A stretch of DNA of 9,564 bases, from positions 1-9,564 of the forward strand of contig JAJRDJ010000014.1 of NCBI GenBank assembly GCA_028678445.1, written 5' to 3'. Origin of the DNA: Methylococcaceae bacterium. Its GTDB lineage: Bacteria > Pseudomonadota > Gammaproteobacteria > Methylococcales > Methylococcaceae. Within the stretch, counting starts at the first letter, position 1. Every line of letters begins with the position of its first letter. Positions 1 to 5,845 of this stretch are shown here, one piece after another. A model generated the notes under the pieces. The model was not told where the DNA came from. It worked only from the letters and a program-made list of their open reading frames with translations, and searched no databases. The translations under genes were made by a program, and so were the position numbers.

Positions 1-72
1 AACGGACTGCCGTAGTGTCTCGAGCAATCGCCGCCCCTCCTGGGAGAGCGTGCTTTTGCGAGTGGTGTTCAT
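1..72 (-). CDS. 5' end of a small unidentified ORF overlapping the zeta-like gene
   Basis: An ATG on the minus strand (bases 72-70) overlaps the TGA stop of the zeta-like remnant (71-69) in an ATGA arrangement. The frame stays open to the window edge for 24 codons (begins MNTTRKSTLSQEGRRLLETL). The visible part is basic and probably helical. ATGA overlap usually means translational coupling. From memory, zeta-like kinases of this kind are often followed by a short ORF for a small basic protein, so this may be that partner, but too little is visible for a family call. The overlap also suggests that this end of the decayed locus kept its original gene order. The gene is cut by the window and its function is unknown. 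Confidence 0.45.
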   Translation of the reverse strand, partial: MNTTRKSTLSQEGRRLLETLRQSV

Positions 73-379
73 CGTTGGGCCTCGTCGACCAAGAGCTGAT
101 AGTCCGCATGCACGACATCCCGGTCTGCTCCACATTGCTCAAAGACCAGCACCGGATTTTCCCCATCGTTCATGAAACGGGTGCACCGATCGACCCGATG
201 ACTGAAATCATCGAGCAGCTGGCGCAGGCTGCGGGGAAAGCGCCGCTGGATATCTGCCAGCGGGATAGCGTGTCCGCCGTGGGCTACCCGCTCGGCGACC
301 CGCAGTTCTGACGTCTCCGCGCTGGGTAGCGCCAGATAGATCAGCTCCACGCGCCGTCGCGGCGCAGCCGCTCGACCAG
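69..379 (-). pseudogene. Zeta-toxin-like kinase, C-terminal remnant, frameshifted
   Basis: From about base 345 down to the TGA at 69-71, one minus-strand frame encodes VELIYLALPSAE, then LRVAERVAHGGHAIP, then RRFPRSLRQLL, and near the end PVLVFEQ. In my reading this is the typical C-terminal part of zeta-toxin-family P-loop kinases: the hydrophobic L-LPSAE strand, the RV-ERV-GGH-IP lid region and the RRF helix. Zeta toxins phosphorylate UDP-N-acetylglucosamine and normally have an N-terminal Walker A motif. That half is absent here. Just upstream, in another frame, lies LVERLRRDGA (about 379-350), which continues the family alignment and then shifts by one base into VELIYL. The piece is therefore truncated at its 5' side by fusion to hsdM and is also frameshifted. 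It cannot encode an active kinase, and no antitoxin gene is visible. The family call rests on recalled conserved motifs. Confidence 0.68.
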
Positions 380-609
380 TTGTCGGGGTCGCCCTTGAGC
401 CTGTGGAAGTCGAGTTGGCTGTGGCTGTGGAAGCCCAACGGCTTGCCATCCTCATCCAAGGCCCGGTTGTTGAGGATGGCGTCGAAGCGGCGCAGCACGG
501 TCAGCAGCAGCATGACGCGCTCGTACTGCGGCGGGCGGTAGGGGCCGCGCAGCAGGTCCGCCACGGACCAGATGAAGTTGGCGAGTTGCTGAAAGCTAGC
601 GGGGCTCAT
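379..609 (-). pseudogene. hsdM: HsdM N-terminal fragment (type I restriction-modification methyltransferase)
   Basis: Starting at the ATG complementary to 607-609, 77 codons match the N-terminal helical domain of type I DNA methyltransferase subunits: ANFIWSVADLLRGPY (residues 9-23), VLRRFDAIL (38-46), and HSHSQLDF followed by LKGDPDN (61-77). HsdM supplies the S-adenosylmethionine-dependent adenine methylation of type I restriction systems and usually has 500 or more residues. The SAM-binding and NPPY motifs are absent because homology stops at about base 379, where zeta-like sequence begins. The open frame runs on out of phase to a stop at 208-210. The stretch between RRFDAIL and the HSHSQ motif is about 15 residues, which seems shorter than usual and may be an internal deletion. 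The frame is also open upstream of 609, but the family alignment starts near this ATG. No hsdS or hsdR is visible. Confidence 0.72.
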
Positions 610-942
610 TGTGAAAGGACTGGTATGGCATGGGTTTTCGAAAGTGGCATTTAGCGCCGTTGGGGAAAGGTCCGATAGTATGTCGTATGGATCAATCGAC
701 AAGATTGCCACGAACTCTTGGAAGACTCGGCCACTGTGAATCTTGCCCAAGCGATTATCGTTGGTTCAAGGCGTGCTGTAACCCCCGTATTGCATGAGGC
801 TCTGAAATTCGATTTAGTTGGCGGCAAGCTCGCACAATGCAAGGGGGGTGAAGAAGTGGGTTGTAACAAGTGCCATTCCATCGCCAAGAGCTTCCGCAGT
901 GGGCCGAGGGGCTAGGTTCCCCCGCCCGCCAATCATGATCCG
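610..942. other. Stretch without a convincing gene between hsdM remnant and Ig-like fragment
   Basis: I find no complete gene here. On the plus strand one frame is open from 679 to a TAG at 913-915, and this frame continues in phase into the Ig-like coding region. Its translation includes VGCNKCHSIAKSF (about 853-891), which contains a CxxCH heme-attachment-like pattern, but nothing around it is recognisable as a cytochrome. A second small frame (687-797, ATG, 36 residues) is cysteine-rich (CESC, then CC) and has no good ribosome binding site. On the minus strand a weak promoter-like pair for the hsdM remnant can be drawn: TTGTCG at 702-697 and TACTAT at 680-675, 16 bases apart, each 4 of 6 to the sigma-70 consensus. 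The region most likely holds decayed gene pieces. Confidence 0.4.
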
Positions 943-1677
943 GTGATTACCTCGGAACCCGGTGTGTTCAATGTCGTCATGGGCGAGACTTACAGCTACC
1001 AGAGCATGGCGAATGACAGCGACGGTGACAAACTCGTCTTCAGCGTACCGAAACGCCCGGACAGCATGGAGATCAGTGAGACGGGATTGGTGACCGCCAC
1101 CTGGCCGATGAGTATCTTCAGCCAGCAGATGAAGGGCCCGTTCCTGCTCCCCTACGTCGTCAGCGTTGCCGATGGCAAGGGTGGCTATGCCTCTCGGAGG
1201 GTTTCGGTAGCCCTCGAATGTCCGGCGGGGCAAAGCTGGATTTTCGACGACCAGGCTTATCAAGGATCCTGTGTGGCGGACTCGGGCAGGATTCGCTTCA
1301 CAACCACGGCTCCGGTCGGTGTAGAGGCGGGCGCGCCCTTCAGTTACGACGTGGACGCGGAGGATGCGGATAATTCGCCGCTGAGCTACAGCCTGGTTGG
1401 AGCCTCTGCCGATATGACGATTGACGCCAAGACAGGCCTTATCCTCTGGACCATACCCAATGTGGACGGCAACTATTGGTTCCAGGTGCAGGCGAGCAAC
1501 TCGACGGGCGATAAGGTCAGCCAGACCGTGAATCTCCATGCCTGTGTGGCGCCGAAAGCCTGGCATGCCGAGCATGGGATGTGCATGGTGATGTCATCCC
1601 AGGGAACGACGCGGGGCTATATGCCCCGCGTTTGGTTTTCAGATGAATTCATGTCGGGTCATGGAGGCAAGTACTAA
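943..1677 (+). CDS. Ig/cadherin-like repeat protein fragment, probably remnant of an exported protein
   Basis: The frame from GTG 943 to TAA 1675-1677 encodes 244 residues in two tandem units. Unit 1 (about 1-110) has the putative-Ig/cadherin pattern: GETYSYQ, NDSDGDKLVFSV, ISETGLVTATW and VSVADGKGGYAS. Unit 2 (about 111-214) repeats it: AGAPFSYDVDAEDAD, LSYSLVG, MTIDAKTGLILWTIP. Each unit ends in a short cysteine loop, C93-W99-C110 and C201-W207-C214. Such domains are usual in secreted or surface-anchored adhesion proteins. The start is doubtful. The typical domain opening, NHDPVITS, begins at codons 931-954, upstream of the GTG, and an in-frame TAG lies at 913-915. There is no signal peptide and no clear ribosome binding site. 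I read this as the 3' remnant of a longer exported protein. The tail after residue 215 runs through a terminator-like hairpin and may be extra sequence past a lost stop. Expression and function are unknown. Confidence 0.5.
   Translation: MITSEPGVFNVVMGETYSYQSMANDSDGDKLVFSVPKRPDSMEISETGLVTATWPMSIFSQQMKGPFLLPYVVSVADGKGGYASRRVSVALECPAGQSWIFDDQAYQGSCVADSGRIRFTTTAPVGVEAGAPFSYDVDAEDADNSPLSYSLVGASADMTIDAKTGLILWTIPNVDGNYWFQVQASNSTGDKVSQTVNLHACVAPKAWHAEHGMCMVMSSQGTTRGYMPRVWFSDEFMSGHGGKY
1609..1639 (+). terminator. Intrinsic-terminator-like hairpin
   Basis: The arms ACGCGGGGC (1609-1617) and GCCCCGCGT (1623-1631) form a perfect 9 bp stem around a TATAT loop, followed by TTTGGTTTT. This is the shape of a rho-independent terminator on the plus strand. 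It lies inside the last part of the Ig-like frame, about 45 bases before its stop codon, so it would end transcription before that stop. This suggests that the original stop was upstream, or that the C-terminal tail is not real protein. The T tract is interrupted by GG, which lowers confidence somewhat. Confidence 0.62.
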
Positions 1678-1824
1678 TGCCTTCCTTTGAGTCGCCCATC
1701 TACCCAGCTACTTTGAGACCCGTTCCCGAGACTTTCGGCTGGCCTCTGTAATCGGTAAACAATTCTTCTTGGTACAGCTTTTTCGGTCAGAATAGCGCTC
1801 CTTAGCGAATCCGTGAGTGCACCC

Positions 1825-2868
1825 ATGAACGAAGCTGAATCCCAGTCCGCGGCGCTGGAGTCGTATTTCATCCGCCATCCCGAGCGGTCCCAAAGCGCCG
1901 GTCGCGTGGGCGTCTTCAGGGCTATGCCCGGCGCTTATCTTGCGCGCTTTGCCAATGGCGCGATGCAGTGTCTGCAAAGTTACCGGCTGCTGGCGGATGA
2001 CCTGACTCGGTTGGGGTTTGAGCCCGTGGTTGGGGTGTCCGCCCCGCTGGATCTGGCCATTGTGTTCGCCACCAAGCACAAAGAGGAAGTGCTCTATCAC
2101 CTGGCGCTGGCGGCGGAGCGGCTGGAAGAGGGCGGTGACCTGATTGTGTCTGCCGCCAACACGCTGGGCGCGCCCTCGCTGGAACGGCGCTGCACGGAAT
2201 TGATGGGTAACGCGGAAAGCTACAGCAAGCACAAATGCCGGGTCATTCGTGCCATCAAACAACAGGCTGGACTCAATCAAACGCTCCTGGACACCTGGCG
2301 GCAGGCCGGCGAGATGCGCCAACTGTCAGCGACCGGTCTTTTCAGTTGCCCGGGATTATTCAGTTGGAAGACCATAGACCTTGGATCGCGGCTGTTAGCC
2401 GCACACTTGCCGGCTTATCTTACTGGGCGCGGGGCTGACCTGGGCGCGGGGTACGGTTATCTCAGCCGCGAAGCCTTGCGCCGCGCGCCTGGCATCACCG
2501 AACTGCATATCGTCGACGCCGAGCGCAAGGCTCTTGACGCCGCCGAACTTAATCTCCAGGGATTGGCCGAGGGCCGGTCACTGCAATTTCACTGGGCGGA
2601 TGTTACGGCCGGGTTGCCCTTCAGCGGGCTGGATTTCGTGATTATGAATCCGCCGTTTCACGCCGGACGGGGGGCCCTTTCGGCACTCGGTCGGGCCTTC
2701 GTGCGTAAGGCCCTGATGGCGCTCAAGCCCGGCGGCGGCCGGCTGTTCATGGTCGCCAACCGGCACCTGCCCTACGAGGGTGAAATCGAGGCTATGTCCG
2801 GAGAGGTTCTCAGCGCCGTGCAGGAGCAGGGGTTCAAGGTGCTGGTGGCGAGGCGGATAACTGATTGA
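1825..2868 (+). CDS. rsmC: Ribosomal RNA small subunit methyltransferase (RsmC-like)
   Basis: This class I SAM-dependent methyltransferase of 347 residues is close to E. coli RsmC (343), which methylates N2 of G1207 in 16S rRNA in the cytoplasm. The N-terminal half (about 1-165) is the degenerate, non-catalytic methyltransferase-like domain typical of the RsmC/RlmG group. The C-terminal half holds PGLFSWKTIDLGSRLL (176-191), the SAM-binding GADLGAGYGYLS (203-214), the acidic end of strand 2 HIVDAE (228-233) and the catalytic NPPFH (275-279), then VANRHLPY. The N-terminal KHKEE region and the length fit RsmC better than RlmG (23S G1835), but RlmG is not excluded because VANRHL also resembles it. 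I chose ATG 1825. An in-frame GTG at 1813 would add four residues, and neither start has a strong ribosome binding site. The gene stands alone between the accessory segment and the convergent recJ. Confidence 0.85.
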   Translation: MNEAESQSAALESYFIRHPERSQSAGRVGVFRAMPGAYLARFANGAMQCLQSYRLLADDLTRLGFEPVVGVSAPLDLAIVFATKHKEEVLYHLALAAERLEEGGDLIVSAANTLGAPSLERRCTELMGNAESYSKHKCRVIRAIKQQAGLNQTLLDTWRQAGEMRQLSATGLFSCPGLFSWKTIDLGSRLLAAHLPAYLTGRGADLGAGYGYLSREALRRAPGITELHIVDAERKALDAAELNLQGLAEGRSLQFHWADVTAGLPFSGLDFVIMNPPFHAGRGALSALGRAFVRKALMALKPGGGRLFMVANRHLPYEGEIEAMSGEVLSAVQEQGFKVLVARRITD

Positions 2869-3052
2869 TATTACGAGCGCTGATTAGAATCCGCGTTCAA
2901 TAGGCGGCAAAGATCAACGCGGTGCTGATGAGTGGCTCAAAGGAGCCCGTCAGGTATGGTAAGTATCCCGGAGTAACCTCGAATAAAGCGGAAGAATTGG
3001 CGTAGATATTGAATCATCAATGAATCGGGCATGCCCGACATTGCGAGCGTAA
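2869..3052. other. Convergent intergenic region between rsmC and recJ
   Basis: I see no gene in these 184 bases. They contain a 7 bp inverted repeat with an 18-base spacer (CCGCGTT at 2891-2897, AACGCGG at 2916-2922), ATTGA/TCAAT arms near 3009-3022, and a 14-base palindrome listed separately. A tiny ATG-to-TAA frame of seven codons near 2956 follows a GGAG-like stretch but is too short to support. Convergent genes should have terminators here. None with a clear T tract follows rsmC on the plus strand. Confidence 0.45.
3019..3038 (-). terminator. Possible terminator of the cyoE-recJ unit
   Basis: The 14-base palindrome TCGGGCATGCCCGA (3025-3038) can fold as a 5 bp stem with a CATG loop. Read on the minus strand, 15 bases after the recJ stop, it is followed by TTCATT. 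The position suits a terminator for recJ transcripts, but the stem is short and the T tract poor. The palindrome could equally be a protein-binding site. Confidence 0.3.
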
Positions 3053-4816
3053 TCACCCGCTAAAATCAGACTCCATATATTCGATCCGCAGTTGCAGGGT
3101 GCGGTTGTCGCGGAATTCGTTGACGTCCAGGCGGAAGGCGGCGCGGATTTCCTGGCAGCCCAGCCACTCGCCGGGATTGTCGAGGCCGAAGGCAATGGCG
3201 TCGATCGGCAGGGTGGAACCGGCAGGCTTGAGCATCAGCTTCAAGTGCTTATCGCCCACGATGCGGCTGCCGGTCACCTTGAACTGTCCGTCAAACAGCG
3301 GTTCGGGAAACCCCTGACCCCAGGGGCCGGCATCTTGCAACAGTTCGGCGGTGGCGATGGCCAGATCGGCGTGGTCCAAGGGGCCATCGGTATGCACGGC
3401 ATGCTCCAGATCCAGATTGGCTGCATGGCATTCGACGGCTTCTTCAAAGGCGCGGCCGAAGCTTTCCAGCCTCTCGCGGTCGAGGCTGAGCCCCGCCGCC
3501 ATGGCGTGGCCGCCGTATTTGTCGATGAGACCGGGGTACCGGGTGGCAATATCCGCCAGTACATCGCGGAGGTGGATGCCGGGGATGGAGCGGCCGGAGC
3601 CCTTGATTTCAGGCAGTTCAGGCTGCTGCGGATCGGCGGGGGCAAAGGCGATGACCGGGCGATGGAAGCGGTCCTTGACGCGCGAGGCCACCAGCCCGAC
3701 CACGCCGGGATGCCAATCCTCCCGGAACAGGCTGAGCGCGGATGTTGCTGGTGCGGCGATATCATCCAGGTGTGTAAGGCTGGCCAGGGCTTCCTGTTTC
3801 ATTTGGTCTTCGATGCCGCGCCGCTCCCGGTTCATTTCGTTGAGCTCCGTGGCCATCTCGCGGGCGGTGTCCGGGTTATCGGTCAGGAGGCACTCGATGC
3901 CGAGCGACATATCGTCGATACGGCCAGCGGCGTTCAGACGGGGACCGATAAAAAAGCCCAGATCGGTTGCCGTCACCTGGTGTGGCTTGCGGCCCGCGCT
4001 TTCCAGAATGGCCAGAAGACCCGGTTGCGCCTGCCCGGCCCGGATGCGTTGCATGCCCTGATGAACGAGGATGCGGTTGACGTGGTCGAGCGGCACTACG
4101 TCCGCGACCGTCCCGAGCGCGACCAGATCGAGCAGTTGGCCCAGATTGGGTTCGGCTGTTTGCCCGGGCCCGAAATGGCCCCCCTCGCGCAGCCGTTGCC
4201 GCAGCGCCATCAGCACATAAAACATGACGCCCACCCCCGCCAGTGCTTGACTGGGGAATTCATCATCCGGGAGGTTGGGGTTGACTATGGCATCGGCCAT
4301 GGGAATCGTCACCCCGGGCAAGTGGTGATCGGTCACCAGCACCTGCATCCCCAGCGCTTTGGCCGCCGCGACGCCGTCCAGGCTGGAGATGCCGTTGTCG
4401 ACGGTGAGCAGGATGTCGGGACTTTGACGGGCGGCAAGGGCGACGATGTCCGGGGTCAGACCGTAGCCGTACTCGAAGCGATTGGGCACTAGAAAGCTGA
4501 CGCGCCGGAGACCCAACGCCCGGAGCCCGCGCACGGCGACGGCGCTGGCGGTCGCGCCGTCGGCATCGTAATCGCCGATGACCAGGAGGCTGCGGTCCTG
4601 GCGGATGGCTTTGGCCAACAGGGCTGTCATGGTATCCATGCCGGAGAGCCGCTGTGGGGCCGGCAGTTGTGACAGGGACCGGTCCAGTTCGCTGGCGGAC
4701 CTTACCTGCCGGGCTGCATAGATGCGCTGGAGCAGGGGCGGCTGATCATCCAGGTGTGGGTTGGCGACGGCGGGGGCTCGACGGATGATTTTCTTCCGGA
4801 CGGGATGGTAGGGCAT
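3053..4816 (-). CDS. recJ: Single-stranded-DNA-specific exonuclease RecJ
   Basis: RecJ degrades single-stranded DNA 5' to 3' and acts in RecF-pathway recombination, mismatch repair and base-excision repair in the cytoplasm. The protein shows the DHH-family metal motifs in order: GDYDADG (81-87), TVDNGIS (138-144), VTDHHLPG (161-168) and TVADVVPLD (236-244). It then has GPRLNAAGRIDD (291-302), the linker DWHPGVVGLVASR (367-379), and the DHHA1 motif GSGRS...GGHAMAAG (406-442). The C-terminal OB-fold region contains DAGPWGQGFPEPLFDG and ends with an LDVNEFR-like strand. I chose ATG 4816 (587 residues; E. coli RecJ has 577), because it leaves about 25 residues before the conserved PPLLQRIYA. A TTG at 4867 in the same frame overlaps the cyoE stop and would give 604 residues. 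All catalytic residues appear intact. It lies just downstream of cyoE and is probably cotranscribed with it. Confidence 0.96.
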   Translation of the reverse strand: MPYHPVRKKIIRRAPAVANPHLDDQPPLLQRIYAARQVRSASELDRSLSQLPAPQRLSGMDTMTALLAKAIRQDRSLLVIGDYDADGATASAVAVRGLRALGLRRVSFLVPNRFEYGYGLTPDIVALAARQSPDILLTVDNGISSLDGVAAAKALGMQVLVTDHHLPGVTIPMADAIVNPNLPDDEFPSQALAGVGVMFYVLMALRQRLREGGHFGPGQTAEPNLGQLLDLVALGTVADVVPLDHVNRILVHQGMQRIRAGQAQPGLLAILESAGRKPHQVTATDLGFFIGPRLNAAGRIDDMSLGIECLLTDNPDTAREMATELNEMNRERRGIEDQMKQEALASLTHLDDIAAPATSALSLFREDWHPGVVGLVASRVKDRFHRPVIAFAPADPQQPELPEIKGSGRSIPGIHLRDVLADIATRYPGLIDKYGGHAMAAGLSLDRERLESFGRAFEEAVECHAANLDLEHAVHTDGPLDHADLAIATAELLQDAGPWGQGFPEPLFDGQFKVTGSRIVGDKHLKLMLKPAGSTLPIDAIAFGLDNPGEWLGCQEIRAAFRLDVNEFRDNRTLQLRIEYMESDFSG

Positions 4817-4863
4817 GGGCAGTAGGAAGGACCGGCTGGCGCGGAAGGGTGTATTCGCTTGCG

Positions 4864-5757
4864 TCAAATCGGTAGGTAATGATCCACCAGTAACGCCGTG
4901 AATATGCCCCCGAGATACAGTAGCGAGTAGCCGAAGGTCCGCATCGCCAGTTTGTTGTCCTTGGCGAGTTTGAGCCGGATGGCGAAGTACAGGAAGCCGC
5001 CGCCCAGCAGCAGCGCGGAGATGAGGTAAATCAGTCCGCTCATGCCGGTCAGGAAGGGCAGCAGACTGAAGATGACCAGCAGGATCGTGTACAAAAGGAT
5101 ATGCAGCTTGGTGATGTCATCCCCGTAGATGACCGGCAGCATCGGCATATCGGCCAGGCGGTACTCGTCCTTCTTGGCCAATGCCAGTGGCCAGAAATGC
5201 GGTGGGGTCCAGATGAAGATGATAAGGAACAGCAGCAGGGAATGGGGGTGAATCACCCCTGTCACGGCGCACCAGCCCAGCACCGGCGGAGCCGCGCCGG
5301 CCGCGCCGCCGATGACGATGTTCTGGGCCGTGATGCGCTTCAGGTAACGTGTATAGATTACGGCGTAACCGATGAGCGAGATGAAGGTCAGTACGGCGGT
5401 CAGCGGGTTGACGAATACCGTCAGGATCACCATGGACAGCACGCCGAGAATCAGGGCGAAAATATTGGCCTGGCGTGGTTGCAGTTGCGCCTGTGGCAAT
5501 GGCCGATCCTCGGTCCGGCCCATCTTGCCGTCGATCACCCGATCATAAACATGATTCAGCGCCGCCGCCGAGGCGGCCGCGAGTCCGATGCCGAGGGCGC
5601 CCCACAGCGTTTCCACCAATGGCGGCAGGCCGGGGACGGCGAGGAACATGCCGATGACGGCGGTGAAGACGATGGCGCCGACGACTCTCAGTTTGCAGAG
5701 CCCGAGATAGGCTCTCCAGGAAGAGACAGCGATGCGATGGGTAGCGGTCGTGGTCAT
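4864..5757 (-). CDS. cyoE: Protoheme IX farnesyltransferase (heme O synthase)
   Basis: This UbiA-family prenyltransferase of the inner membrane (297 residues) transfers a farnesyl group from farnesyl diphosphate to heme B, giving heme O for terminal oxidases. The first aspartate motif is NHVYDRVIDGKMGRTEDRPL (68-87), with D72 and D76 for Mg-diphosphate binding. The second conserved region has WTPPHFW (183-189) and KDEYRLADMPMLP (196-208). The rest is a series of hydrophobic helices, as expected for about nine membrane segments. The length matches the family. The gene is also called ctaB. No oxidase subunit gene lies beside it in this window, so the oxidase partner (bo3 or, through heme A, aa3 type) cannot be told. 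ATG 5757 was chosen because the family N terminus fits, although its ribosome binding site is weak. The stop codon overlaps a possible TTG start of recJ, which suggests one transcript. Confidence 0.96.
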   Translation of the reverse strand: MTTTATHRIAVSSWRAYLGLCKLRVVGAIVFTAVIGMFLAVPGLPPLVETLWGALGIGLAAASAAALNHVYDRVIDGKMGRTEDRPLPQAQLQPRQANIFALILGVLSMVILTVFVNPLTAVLTFISLIGYAVIYTRYLKRITAQNIVIGGAAGAAPPVLGWCAVTGVIHPHSLLLFLIIFIWTPPHFWPLALAKKDEYRLADMPMLPVIYGDDITKLHILLYTILLVIFSLLPFLTGMSGLIYLISALLLGGGFLYFAIRLKLAKDNKLAMRTFGYSLLYLGGIFTALLVDHYLPI

Positions 5758-5845
5758 GTTGGGTTATGGCTTTCGTTTACAATATCCGCCTTGCGGCGGG
5801 TGACCGCCAGGTTTCGCGCAATTTTTGCTAATGGAGAACGTCAAG
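5758..5845. promoter_or_regulatory. Divergent promoter region between cyoE and the M16 pair
   Basis: These 88 bases separate two divergently transcribed units and must hold both promoters, or the promoter of at least one of them. A perfect hairpin CCGCC-TTGC-GGCGG lies at 5786-5799. GGAGA at 5833-5837 is a good ribosome binding site for the peptidase ATG at 5846 and decides that start over the upstream TTG (5825) and ATG (5831). I could not pick a convincing sigma-70 -35/-10 pair on either strand. A regulatory role for the hairpin is inference from its position. Confidence 0.5.

Noticed and set aside
15..311. Plus-strand frame of 98 codons at the left edge
   Set aside because: It lies opposite the zeta-like coding sequence, which is recognised by motifs, and has no support of its own.
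1..609. Intact restriction-modification or toxin-antitoxin defence island
   Set aside because: Both recognised genes are truncated, one is frameshifted, and no specificity, restriction or antitoxin partner is visible.
687..797. 36-residue cysteine-rich ORF (CESC and CC)
   Set aside because: It has no ribosome binding site at a good distance and no homology I can recognise, and it lies in a decayed stretch. It is noted only in the description of that stretch.
814..1575. 253-codon minus-strand frame across the Ig-like region
   Set aside because: The plus-strand frame shows two Ig-like units with conserved motifs, while the minus-strand translation shows no recognisable domain and is best explained as a shadow.
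3092..4492. Long plus-strand open frame of 466 codons opposite recJ
   Set aside because: It is antisense to a clear recJ with intact motifs. Long antisense frames are common in GC-rich genes, and its translation shows no family features.
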